NCBI GenBank assembly: GCA_037039685.1
Contig: JAWNGF010000004.1
Location: 3,658,001-3,722,000, forward strand
Length of the DNA stretch: 64,000 bases
Reading direction: 5' to 3'
DNA from: Ceratobasidium sp. AG-K
Taxonomy: Eukaryota > Basidiomycota > Agaricomycetes > Cantharellales > Ceratobasidiaceae
Both the position numbers and the translations under genes were made by a program. The notes below the pieces were generated by a model. The model was not told the origin of the DNA, made no database searches, and was given only the letters and a program-made list of their open reading frames with translations. This document shows, in pieces, positions 46,034 through 57,704 of the stretch (position 1 is its first letter; the number at the start of each line of letters is the position of its first letter).

Positions 46034-48698
46034 GTGGAGTGTATGGATTTAGTTGATGAAAGACCGGGTTTGAGTAGAGGCGCTTAAAAACCAGAAGAGG
46101 CTTGCTGGAGATGGCCCAAGGACGCGGGGTACATATACTCTGGAGCAGGCATCCCCCGACCATCTGTGGTCACAGAGCCAGTGACAGTGTGAAGCGAGAA
46201 TAATAGGCCCAAGTCCCTGATCGCAAATGGCGATCACAGAAGCCTATGGTTTGCTTTTTGGGCAGTCAATGGTCATTGGGGTCCATCCTGAGAGGGGGAA
46301 GTGTTTTCAGTTGTGGGTCATTGTTTGTCCAGCACGTGGTGGCATGAGACACTGAAGTGTCAAATCTTTGCAAATTACCCGCCGTTTGTTGTGCTTGCGC
46401 CAATGCTCACGGCTTACCTTAATTAACGTAGGTATTTTTGGTGTAATACTCTCCATTATAACTCTCCAGCATTACGCGCGCCTTTTGGTAGCATTGAATC
46501 TCGAAAAATGCGCATTTTAGCACGAATCTTCCTATTGTGACTGAACAATAGAACGGTGTCTCATCAAGTCCTGGCCCAATCATGATCATGCATCCGCGTC
46601 ATTATTTTATTATCCTCGATCACAGAACATATGATCTTGGGCCTATTGTCAAGAGTCTAGAAGACACAACGACAATAAGATGGGGCGTTATCGTGCTTGC
46701 GAGCTCGCTCCCATAGGCCCGATGCGTCTCCAACCTATTGCCCAACAACGCCCGACCATCTTCGGTAGCTAAACATGAGTGGGCGCTTTTCGCACTTAAG
46801 AGAGCAATATTGGGGTTCAGCTCCGCACCGTCGCCCTCAAATTTCGTGTGCAGCTCTGATATCACAGTGGCAACGATACGCGAAGCCGAATGTACACGTT
46901 TTACCCTGGCATATCGCCTCAATTAGGGTGGCCATTTTTCTAACCCGGTCACATTTCTTGTGATTAATAGACGTTTTCCCTGTGATTTGTTTGCGAATGT
47001 AAAACATTCCCACCGCCAATCGAATGTCATCAATTCCTGTTACAAGTTCTACATCTCCGCTCCGCATCACACCTTGTATCGCCACCGAATCCTTCAACTG
47101 TGGCTCGACTCAGACAAAGGTATGTGATAGGTGCCTTAACCTCAAGTCAAATCTGTAATGTTGTATAACTTCACTCCCGCGCAGGGCTTACCCCCGTGTC
47201 AGGGGTGTTGCAATCAATCGCCGGACTATGGGTGAGTCTGGTTCAAGCTAGGGTTTGGGCGCGCACCGTGTGGTGCGCTGACATTTCCGAGGGGTATGCG
47301 CGGGCGGGACCAGTTCGCGGGTGGTCCCGACGTGTTTCAAACATAAATGTGTCAGACAACTCGAGTGAGAATTGGTTCAAGATCCACTCAGTTAATCAAT
47401 CTGCACCACCCATGCTTACAATTTGCAGCGCAGCAGCAAAAGTCTCGCAAAGCTTCAGGCTGTCATCGTCAGCTACGCGAGTCGCAGATTTCATTTCATC
47501 AATCCATCTTCTCTCTTGCGATCACTAGGTGTAATATTCTCCCGAGACTGAAGCCATGGTGATCTTCATGGGCTGATAGAACGCAACGACCTTCGTTTTC
47601 CTGCTGGTCGTAAGCTCTCTCTGTTTGGCCTCCGAATTAATTTGCGGGCGCTGATTATTTGGGCCTCGATGATGTCAGCAGTTACAGCTCGGCGCTTATT
47701 GCGAGACGTCCATCCTTCCTTGCACCTGCTCCTTGAAATTGCCTTGAGACTCTACTCAGATACTCAAGCACGCACAGAACTGCCGCATAATCAGAAAAAT
47801 AGGATCGTTTGCCGATAAATTAAGCATCGCGTGTTGAATTTGACACGATGTTAGTGGAAAGCGAGTATGGGGGTTTTTGCATACAATCCCTGTCGTTGAT
47901 GTAGACAATCTAATGCCTCAGGTCATTCTGATTACTATTGCTATCATACCAAGTGCGATTTTTTGGGAATCAGCTAGTGTAAGGAAGAGTATGTGAAAAG
48001 AGGCGAGCTTTTCGCGTTGGTCACTTCGACGAGATTTGCAACTGGTGGCGAAGCGTAAAGCCGTTGTTTGAGGGGGTGTCACGGTGACCGGTGTTCCCTC
48101 GCCTCGATTGATGAACTCGTGTGCTCATAGACCACGTGGAGAATTTTTTTTGCCGTCAAAAATGACGCTCAAGCATCGGACCTGTTCAAGTCCGACCCAG
48201 TTGATGACCTTCAGAATGCACGGACTTGATATACCCCGGTCATCCCTTCTCCATTTCTAAGGTGTTCAGTTCGGACCTTGCTTATCGGGAACAACTACAC
48301 AATTTTAGATCATGTAAAATAGTACGTGACTGGCCCCGTGAAGTCTGAGTGATACAACCGTGTCCTCGTTGAACGCTTAACTTTTTGGGGATACTGCTTC
48401 GTTGCATGCATTTCAAGCCTCTTGCACAAAAACTCTGACTCCTTTGACTGTTGCGTGTATTAATTATATCCATGTACTGAATGGAAAGGAACGCTGGTTT
48501 CGACAGAGCACCAAGTTGTTCACGTTTGCGCGCTTATTTTAATCGAATTCTGCAATTTGCTTACCAAGAATCAGGCACACTTTAGTGTCGGGATTAGCTA
48601 TCACTAACGCCGCTGAACAGGGTGATCACATGACTCGTTCCGTTTAACCTTTAATTTGTGGCACATTATGTATCTGGTAAGGGCGCAGCTATACGAGG
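46034..48698. other. Gene-poor region with one possible small gene
   Basis: About 2.7 kb. The stretch 46620-47097 on the minus strand may be a two-exon gene and is listed separately. In the rest I see no gene, RNA or repeat. Confidence 0.4.
46620..47097 (-). CDS. Possible small two-exon gene, unknown
   Basis: The first open stretch starts MKDSVAIQGVMRSGDVELVT and runs to MATLIEAICQ. A 53-56 nt intron (GTAAAACG to GATATCAG) joins in frame to ELHTKFEGDGAELNPNIALL and continues to a stop at 46620. The joined protein reads smoothly with no low complexity, which is why I list it, but I recognise no family and the donor is not ideal. It could be a fragment of a larger lost gene. Confidence 0.3.
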
Positions 48699-50720
48699 TT
48701 AAAGTAGGTTTCTAACAAAGGGGTATGTGGCGGTGGTGCGTTGGGAGCTAGGTATATTTGACGTGCTTGGTTGTTGGCACAATGCTGAAGCACTCAAACC
48801 CAGTCTAGATCCCTCGTACACCCTTGTTGAACAGAGCCCGTTTTCTAAAAGGATGTATCGCAGCTGCGTAAACTCACAATAAAACTCCAACTTGACCTCT
48901 AAACATGAGGCCTGAGCCTCGGTTTTGAGGCCACTAGTATTAGTAGCCAAGCCACCTAAACAATTATCGACTACGGTGTTTATAGCAACATCATTTTACT
49001 TACCGACAGGCCTAGGGATTCCGGCCTGCAAAGAAAGCAAAGTAGTCAGAACATCCGTTGAATCCATAGCTAGTGTGAGGGAGTTTGTAAGGGAGTTTCT
49101 TCGTATCGAAATCTGCCTGAAATAGCTTCTCGAGGGCGGCAGAGTTAGGTTGGGGGTGTGAAATATTTGGAGCCGCCAGAGCTGTCGCCATCATGAATGG
49201 CGTAGATATAGTTGGGTGAAGCTGTCATATCAAGCTATGAAGAATAGTTAGCAAGGTGCTGGGAACCTGCTGCTGGTTGAGCCGCACGTTTATGTAGAAT
49301 GCGATCTTCCACTTCCCAGTCCCAGAAAGCGAATCGATATAATATTGCAGCCGCTGAGTCGAAGTCACCTCTCAAGTCGTGAAGAGCACAATAATCCTAG
49401 TTGGACTTCTTACATTGAACCCGTTTCTGTGCATATATGCGTGAGACTTAAGCCCTGTCCACGAGTTGATGACCGAGCTCACCCTCGGCGGTCTACCACG
49501 AGGATCAAGCGGCGTTTTTGTTAGGTCGAAACTCGGTGAGATGAATAAACTCGGCGATAGTGTCACTGCCCGAGCCATTCTCATTTACACTAGGGCCCAT
49601 GGGGAACGAATCTAAGTGGGCCCGCACGGATCAAATTACTCTGGTTACCTACCGTGGTCGCTAGAAGTTGTCCCATCGAGGGTTGACTGGACTTACTAGG
49701 TCTGAGCAATAATGTTGTCTGAAATCGCATCCTTTACTACCCTCTCTATCCACTTTGCGGGTCACGGATACAGGCTCTCCTCCGTTGAGATTGGCAAAAA
49801 TGGGCTGGGCGGTCTGGAGTCCGATCGAGACCGTGGGTACACTATCACTGGCGTTAAACGAGAGAAGGCTAGAGAAAGCGCTTGGCCCGCAACACTGTTA
49901 TAGATTGTAACTGCCGCAGCGCCTCCATCCCGCGCAAGCATGGACTTGGCAACGAGCCCGCACGACCTTTGAGATACCAATGCGATCTAGAACGCATTAG
50001 AGCAAACAAAAATAATACGAGTTTGTGTGAAGCTTACGTGCCCCTTGATGACTAGATCGTGGTAATCAGTGGGTCACAGCCAACACCTTCTTCAGCCGAC
50101 GGACCACCCGGGACAAAAACTACGTTTGCAGTGAGACCTTTTTTAGGTGTTGAAGGGCTATACTAACCAGCCCTAAGTTATTCGCCCCGACCAAAATACA
50201 TGAGCTCACGCTATAAGCAATAACCTCACCATAACAAACTCCTTGCTAACAACTGCCAACCCCTGAGAGTAGGTCGTCGATTGAGGGAATTGAACTTGCC
50301 GGGTCACATTGTACCCTAATTACTTGAATAGATTGTATACATAGTCGGCAGAGAGCAGAAACTGCCATGTCTCTGTCAGTCACCGCGCTCGTCGCTATAT
50401 CACTATAACTTCCCTGGTCCCAAAGCTTCTGGTGCCATTCGCCCGATCCGCAACTCTTGACACTTTTCCGCATGTGTCATCGGTCCATTCAATTTGAATG
50501 TAATTATTTCTCAGTAATCTTTAGACACCAACTCCTTGGACCGGGAAACCTGACTGGGAAGAACGACGGCGATGCGTTCGGTACAAAGGCATGGGGTAGC
50601 AGTAGTCTTGGAAAAAATGCGCATAGTGATATTGTAATGAGAAAACAGTCCTTGGCGAAGCCTCCTTTTATCCTGGTCCTTAGAGAGACGGTAAACGAGG
50701 CGTAGGAACCTTCATTTCAG
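48699..50720 (-). pseudogene. Decayed M28 metallopeptidase, tandem copy of the intact gene
   Basis: Pieces of the intact gene at 51515-53545 recur here in the same order and strand but in different frames. Examples are CGSGEWHQKLWDQGSY (compare CGSGEWDEEFWNQG), KSMLARDGGAAAVTIYNSVA (compare KSTLAKNAGAAGAIIYNNAA), LEKLFQADFDTKKLP (compare EKLFQADFDSKKIP) and GLKTEAQA. Frames break by small indels and stops between these blocks, the HLDS zinc region is shifted, and the signal peptide is lost. The right border near 50700 is judged from similarity to the intact N-terminal exon (ACCAACTCCTTGGACCGG against the ELTS-coding strand). The copy cannot make a full peptidase. Confidence 0.8.
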
Positions 50721-51514
50721 GCTGTTAGACTTATATGAATCGAATTTGATGCTGTCGGAAAGGACGGCTGAACCAAACCAGGGACTGTGATGTGAAAAGT
50801 TCACTTAAGTGGCAATCCATGCTAGTTGTGCTGCATGACCGCTGAAGATTCTGGGCGAGTAATCAATGATACGCTGTCTTGTTAGTGCAAGCCAATGTGG
50901 CTTCAGCTGACGTAAGCTTTTTGACGAGATAACACCAAAGCTTGTGGGATTCTATCAACCATCAGGTTCTACCGGATCCCTTAGGGTTTTGAGGAAAGAT
51001 AAAAAGGATGTACAATTGAGGTGCTCCGGGTATCTCGTGTGCTTGGTATCGTACCTTCTATCGAAGATCGCGAATGATAAGGCTCGCCCAACCAAGACTG
51101 AATGTATGCGCAGCCGTGCATTCTTGACAAAGGCTTGGCGATTGGCCAGGACGCTACTAGTCAAAAGTTCGATTCTTCACTGAAGCAACAGTAGAGTATT
51201 CGAATGTGCTCCCTTGTACGCACCCTTTGGTTGAACCCCGTGCCTCAACGATGTGTGGTGGGCAACCAAGCGTAGATACAACAGGACATAACCATACAAA
51301 CCCCTTCAGGTGTGCAAAAGTAATTGAATTGTCGTACGTGGACACACCTTTACGTGGGCCCAGACATCTAGCGGAATAACAAGCGCATGGGGTGTATGTA
51401 AATTCAACCCTAGTCGGTGGGAGTGCGCGAGTTTTCAGTTGAAATCATTATCATTGACGTCATTCAAATACATCCCGAAAGTACTTTGCGTCTATAAATT
51501 TTCCGATTTCGCCC
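50721..51514. other. Region between the decayed and intact M28 copies
   Basis: About 790 bases with no recognisable gene. It is the downstream flank of the intact peptidase and the former promoter of the decayed copy. Confidence 0.45.
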
Positions 51515-53545
51515 TTAAAGTTCAACGTGATGATCGCGACATGAGAAGCCCAAATCAGCCAACTCTTTGACTACCGCAATCTTGGCCTTGGGAGTTCCGG
51601 CATTCTTTTCAGCGTCGATGAATGCGGTCGATTTGGCTGCCGTGGCGATAACGTGCGCGACGGACCGAGCATTGACCAAGAATGCATCCTTGGCGAGGTT
51701 GTCAATCGTGTCGCCTGTACAAATGTTATTAGTATGAGACTTGATGCTGCATGGAGGGTTGCCACTCACAAGCTTGGTGGTAGCATTTATCGCTTGAAAG
51801 AGTACATTTAGCATGGATATAGCGGGAGTATGTTTGACAACTCACAATGCAACGCCGACTTGGCCTCCAAATTTGGCAGCCTGAGCCTCAGTCTTGAGAC
51901 CACCAGCGCCAGTGGCCAAACCACCTGGGCGACTGTCAGTCCTAAGGCTCAGGGTGATGACAACGGTCCCACTCACCAGCAGGAATCCCAGCCTTCAAGA
52001 ACGCGTCGTAGTCAGAGCTTCGACGAACGCATAACCGTGGGGGATCTTCTTCGAGTCAAAATCGGCCTGGAACAACTTTTCTCGAGGGCGGCAGAGCCGG
52101 GCGGAGGAGTGAACATTGTTGGAGCCGCTATCGCCGTCGCCGTCGTGGATCCCATAGATGTAATTGGGAGAGGCGGTCATGTCGAGCTGAAAAAAGAAAA
52201 TCAGTAAAGCAATGTGAGTTGGATGGCAAAACTTACATTGATGTAGAAAGCAATTTTTTTCTTCTCGGCCTCGGAGAGCGAGTCGACATAGTATTGAGAT
52301 CCACTAAACCACAGTTAGCATATCCCTGAAGATCTTTCATTAACCTTACATCAAGCCAATTTCTGCAAATCAATTCATTAGAACTCAAACAGGCACCAGT
52401 CGGTGGGACTAACCTTCATTAGTCCACCACGAGAACCGAACAGCATTCTTGCTCGGCCAAAACTTGGCGAGCTGAACGAGCAACTCGGCGACGGTCGCAC
52501 TGCCCGAGCCGTCGTCGTTGACACCAGGGCCAGCGGGAACCGAGTCCAAGTGGCCTCCGACGTGGATGACGTTGCTCTGGTTTCCCCAGCTAACCAAAAC
52601 TCATTAGAGACAGCCTCGAAAACAGCAACTGTACTCACTAGGTCTGTGCAATAATGTTCTCCGAAATGACGTCCTTGACCAGGCTATCGACTTTGAGAAT
52701 CGCAGTCACAGGTTCAACCGCAGTCCCATTCAACTTGGCGAGAATGGGTTGAGCAGTCTCGAGCCCAATCATGACGGTGGGCACGCTCTCGGTGACGTTG
52801 TACGAGATACGGCTCGAGATGGCTCCCCCCGCGGCGTTATTATAAATAATCGCGCCGGCGGCACCCGCATTCTTGGCCAGAGTGGATTTGATCGCAAACG
52901 TGCACGATCCACGCGAGATGAACGCAATCTAGGCAAGTCAGAATACAAGTACCAGAGAGCACGACGGACCTACTTTGCCCTTGACGTCCAGACCATCATA
53001 GTCTGCAGCATCACACCCAGCACCAGTCGCAGTTGATGGGCCATCAGGGATAAGCACCAAACTGGCCGTCACACCCTCTTTCGGCGTCGCAGGGCTATAC
53101 TAGACCAACCTCAGACTCGCTCAAACCCAACTCGACCGACTCACGCTAAACGCAATAACCTCGCCCGCACCAAACTCTTTTCCATCCACACTCAACCCCT
53201 GCGAGTAAATCGTCGACTGGGGAAACTTGACGCCCTGACGGGTGACTTTGTACCCCGACCACTTGGCGAGGTTGTAGACATAGTCGGCAGAGAGTTGGTA
53301 CCCCTACGCTGCGTCAGTCTCGCCCAGCAACCAACCGGCCGACTGACCTTGGTTCCAAAACTCCTCGTCCCATTCGCCCGATCCGCAAACTCTTGCCATT
53401 TCTTCGCATGCGTCATTAACCCATTGAGCGTAATCGCCTCTTGATAATTCTTGGACGTGAGCTCCTTGGGCCAAAACGGCAGCCCAAGACCGAGGGCGTG
53501 CTCGGCGCAGAGGCACAAGGCGACGGCAGTGGTAAATGTGCGCAT
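51515..53545 (-). CDS. Secreted M28 zinc aminopeptidase with PA domain
   Basis: A secreted or vacuolar zinc exopeptidase of the aminopeptidase Y / leucine aminopeptidase type. The signal peptide is MRTFTTAVALCLCAEHALG. A protease-associated (PA) domain is inserted before the catalytic part (SRGSCTFAIKSTLAKNAGAA). Zinc ligands and catalytic residues are visible: HVGGHLDSVPAGPGVNDDGS (His, Asp), TNEEIGLMGSQYYVDSL (catalytic Glu and zinc Glu), NLDM (Asp) and CYHQACDTIDN (His). About 11 short exons give roughly 480 residues, normal for the family. The C-terminus ends SCRDHHVEL. All splice joins I checked keep frame. A broken copy lies just downstream at 48699-50720. Confidence 0.92.
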
Positions 53546-54301
53546 GCTGGTCGGGTACCGTAATTCGCGCTCGCTGGGTTTATCCCGAGTCCCGTGTGGC
53601 TTTTATTACACTCGTCGAGTGCCAAGCAGACGCACGAGGTCGAACCTTCATTTCAGACGAACAGACACATGTGGCTCGATGGGCTCGATATGACAGAGAA
53701 GAGCGTCGGGCCGTGCATATCGAAGAGTGAATCCCAGCGTGCAAGGTCCGGGCAGAGGTATCGCATGGTCGCAGAAGACGCCAAGCAAGTCGTCAATCGT
53801 GCTTCGTCTTGGTTCATCCCATGAGACTTCCTATCGACCCGGCGTCTTACATAGGCGGGTGAGCGATTCGTAGCGTACTATCGGGTGAGTCATACTGTCC
53901 CATTGGGTGGGGTGGTAGTGTTCCATAGGGCGAGAATGGTGTTCTATAGGGCAAGATCGTAGTGGGAAGCCCCACGAATCACGGGCGCTAATTAAATTAA
54001 ATCTCGCATTACTTGCTCGACAAATAAATATCATACCAATACGGACCAAAAACCACAACACCAAAAGACTACCAAAAACTACAAACCCCGCGAGAAATGA
54101 ATCATTAAAACCCCGCGCGGCCTAGAAAGACCCGAGACAAATACAAAAAGAGGGGGTGATATGCAACTACATGATGCAGGAAGAAAAGGCATAGAGGCAT
54201 AGAATAAGATCGGTATATGAAACAGTTCACAGCGAGTTCAAAGCGAGCAAAACATCATCAGGCAACCTCACGATTCGAGCAACAAGTCGCCTGTCGACGG
54301 A
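53546..54301. other. Intergenic region upstream of the M28 gene
   Basis: About 755 bases. A degenerate direct repeat of about 22 bases (core GTTCYATAGGGC) occurs two to three times at 53895-53955. No gene is visible. Confidence 0.45.
53895..53955. repeat. Short degenerate tandem repeat, about 22-base period
   Basis: GTGTTCCATAGGGCGAG (53918) and GTGTTCTATAGGGCAAG (53939) are near-identical; a weaker third unit, CTGTCCCATTGGGTGGG, starts at 53895. Confidence 0.45.
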
Positions 54302-57008
54302 TCAGCACGCGTATACCACACCACAACTCGACGCACCTGCAATCATCTCATTGGCGTACCCATCCACGCCCATATCGTCCCTCCGCGCCCGCTTGGACGC
54401 CGGCGCAGGCGTGTTGAGCACAAACGGACTCGACCAACACTCGTCGACACTCTCCCGAAGTTTGCTGCTCGGGAAAATCGGAAACGGGGTGTTGGGGCCG
54501 CGTTTGCGTTTACGTACGGGCGAGTCTTCGCTGTGTCGGTGGTGCGCCATGTCCGGTACGAGACCCAACGCCCGCGCGAGCTCTTCTTCCCCGTCGGCGA
54601 GGGGCGTTTGAAGGCCCATCACGAGACTGGCGTGCGACCCGAGGGCGGTGGACATGACGGGAGTGGTGAGCGAGCGCGAGAGCACACGGCGCATGGGCGT
54701 GACATTGGCCACGGGCGACTCGAGCGCAAAGAGTTGCAGTCGTCGGGCGGCGACCTTGGCCGCATTCGTCCGTGGCGTCTCGGGCTCGCTCCCTGCCTCG
54801 TCGTCGTCGACCCCGCGCGTGCGTTCCCGCGTCGGACTCTCGACCGCCGGTACGGACCGACTCCGTCCGATCCGGAGCGGCGACGAGAGTCCGACGGTAG
54901 ATCCGAGTAGGGGAAACGCATCATCGTCGAGTCGCACCGACGACTTGAACGCGCGCACACGTTTTCCGCCACCGAGCTTGATCTCTTCTGCAAACGGCTT
55001 GCCCAGGCCCTCTTCCTCTCCAAATGCCTTGCCGAGGACATACCCACGCCTCGAGTCGTCATCAAAGGGCGAGAACAGGTAATTGTTTGTCCGCGCGGGA
55101 GTGTCAAACGCAAACGTCGGCCCGGGATGTACAGGCTCGCTGGGGGATACCGAGGCCGACTGGGACGGGGACAGGCGAGAGGGGAGACGAAGGAGGCAAG
55201 ACATTCTCGGGTCCACTGGCGGCATCAGGTGCGGCCAGCGGCTTGAGACGGAGCTTGGGTTTCGAAGCCTCGCTCGAGTTGGGCGGGACGTCTTGGAGCG
55301 GCATCGTCGCTGGCTCTTCCTCGGCCTCTTCCTCCTCCTCGTCATCCTCCTCGTCGTCGTCCCCATCTGCCACACCGCCCAAGTCTCGGATAAGCTGCTT
55401 GGCCTCGTCGGTGACAATCTTTCCCACATCGAATCCCTGCGCGGCGAGCCGATCGAGTTTTTGATCCATGCGCTTTTTGCTCGCGTAGCGCTTTTTGCTG
55501 GCCAACGTCCGCTCCCGCTTTTCCATGTAATTATTAATCACCGCCGCCTCGTCCGCCGCTACAAACAATCAACGCCAGGCCAAAACCCAAAAACGGTACT
55601 CACGCGCATCCTTTTTCTTGGCCACAGTCCCCCGCTTGCCCGCCAATAAAATAACGTGCTTTTGGCTCACATGTCGCCTCCACATGCTCCGGCCATTGGG
55701 ACCCGCGTAGCCGCACTTGCAGAGCAAACACCGGATCCGTTCATGTCCCGCCCCCGGCTCGAGATTGCGTGGGTATTCAGTGCCCAACGCGCCCCGGCCG
55801 ATGAACATGTGGGGCTCGAAATCTTCATAGCGCAATCCGCGGAGGGCGGCAGGGTCCTCGATGATGGTTACATTGGGATCATTGCGGTCGGGCATGGTAT
55901 TGGGGTCTGTCCGTTCTGCGGCCGAGACGGCGGCGCGTGCTTTGCCTTTTTCCTTGGGCACTGCGGCGGCGACTGCAGCGGCATTTGTGGTCGCGGGGGC
56001 GGGGTTCGTTGCTGGTGCCGGGGCGGGGACAGTAGGAGGAACGGGAATGGCATCTAGCGTCATGGACTTGTCGCCATCGTCTGTATCCACCACGGTGCTC
56101 TGAGAATCGGTATATCCCGACTGGTCGCCCTCGTAACCGGCTGAAAAGCTGAGTCCCTCGGTCGCATAGGCAGTGGTGCCGGTCTGAGCCTGGGCCGCAT
56201 AGGCTTGATAAGGCGCCTGGATCGGTTGCCCGGTCGAAAATAGCGTCTGGGGTTCGTGCGGGGCATCATTGGGGCCAGATCCGAGTCCGACCAGGGGCGA
56301 AGAGTGCCTCGGGGGGCTGGAGCTCTTCATCCCCACGAGCGGGCTGGAGCGAATGCTCGGGGGCTTGCTGCTGGTGCCCATTGTCGGTGCGCTCACGGTG
56401 CGACCCATCTTGTTGCGCCCTGCACTGCGCTTCATCCCGCGCTTGAGCTCGAGGGCACGCATGTGCTGGTCGAGCGCTCCATACGAGGGCGAGCTGCCGA
56501 CACGCACGCTCGAGCCGAGATTGTAGACTGGGGATGGGCGCACACTCGACGAACGCACCGTATTCGAGGGCGACGACGAGGGGGGCTCGCTGTCGTTTGA
56601 GCGATACAGACCAGGCGTGGGCTGGTCATTGGCCGAGGACCAAGCTTCAGGCCGGAATGGCTCGGAATCGTCCGTCTGATCTTGGGCTGGGAACTCGGGG
56701 GCCTGCTGGGCGGCAAATTGGGTGGCGACCCCCAGCCGCTCGAAAATCTCGTATACGGCAGAGGGCATGCCGGGGGGCGGACCGACCGGACAGCGGGCGC
56801 GGTGCGAGTGGTAGACTTGGCTCCAGCGCTGCAGCACAGCCAGCTCGGTCGGTGCAAAGGGGACCGACGTATGGGGAATAGGCGCCGAGGGCTGCATGGG
56901 GGAGAAAAACGGGTCGTCGGTGGGAGATGTGCGCTGCAGTGGAGAGCGACTGGGGGGATACGGCCGTGCGGTGGGAGCGAATAGCGAGCCACTGGGATAC
57001 GGATCCAT
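54302..57008 (-). CDS. Low-complexity nuclear-type protein with a C2H2-like zinc motif
   Basis: Not characterised. The start is MDPYPSGSLFAPTARPYPPS (an in-frame ATG 18 bases upstream is possible). Ser/Pro-rich sequence follows, with the repeat SSPLVG twice, then an Ala/Pro run. A cysteine-histidine motif, IRCLLCKCGYAGPNGRSMWR followed by RHVSQKHV, gives C-X2-C-X15-H-X4-H and may bind zinc. The second exon has a Lys/Arg-rich helix (KKRYASKKRMDQKLDRL), a long acidic run near 55320-55375 and a C-terminal half rich in Ser, Pro and Thr with SPVRKRKRG, a possible nuclear signal. One intron near 55565-55605 is clear. A frame change near 55150-55190 has no normal intron. About 870 residues. A DNA-binding role is a guess. 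Confidence 0.65.
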
Positions 57009-57704
57009 TCTCAGATCCCGAAGCACGCCTCGTGGTGCTCGACGTCGTCAACTGGTAAAAGGAGCAAAAAGTTAGCATATCATCCCACTCATATCCAGTC
57101 CCCAGGGGGTGGAAATACACCCGACACCACCGCAAAATTACCCGACTACCGCTGCAGGGGGTGGCCGAGGACATGTACTCACACGCTGATACGGATGGAT
57201 CGCGTCAGGTTGCGTCAACACGGGACGTGTCGAGTCGTTGCTGCTGCTATAGGAGGCACCGGCGTCACGGAGCTCAGTCTACACGACGCAATGGTGCAGC
57301 CAGCAAAGAGAGAAGCAGAGAAGATATTGTATATTGTGGTCCAGGGATGCTGCCCGACGACCCTGCACACGTGATCGCGTCCCGACATTGCAAATCCCCT
57401 CTCGCTCGGATCACTCTGCGCGCTTGTCCTTGTGTGATCCGCTGTCTAAGATATCCTGCAATACATTCATTTTAGCGTCTAATCTCTCCTCTAATATCCC
57501 GCTTTTGTTTAGCTCGTCGGGGTGATGAAATGTCGTTGTACCCCAAAACGGTAAATTTCAGCCACACGACGGCATTACCGAATTCCGGCTAATCCATCCT
57601 GAGATGACCTCATCCATCAGATGGCCGAGTGGAAAAGGCGCTAGGGGGGGGTTGGTGGTCCTGCTCAGTCCCATAGCAATCCCACAGTTTAGATATGTAT
57701 TCTA
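57009..57704. other. Intergenic region with a tRNA-like fragment
   Basis: About 695 bases between two minus-strand genes. CACGTG occurs at 57368-57373. Bases 57620-57645 resemble the 5' part of a class II tRNA (Ser/Leu type: GATGGCCGAGTGG...AAGGCG) but no anticodon arm or T-arm follows, so I do not call a tRNA gene. Confidence 0.4.

Noticed and set aside
8834..57373. Genome-wide style enrichment of CACGTG in this window
   Set aside because: My rough count is close to the number expected by chance for a six-base palindrome in 64 kb, so only pairing near starts is reported.
57620..57695. tRNA-Ser or tRNA-Leu gene
   Set aside because: Only a D-arm-like part is present; no anticodon stem, T-arm or acceptor stem can be formed.
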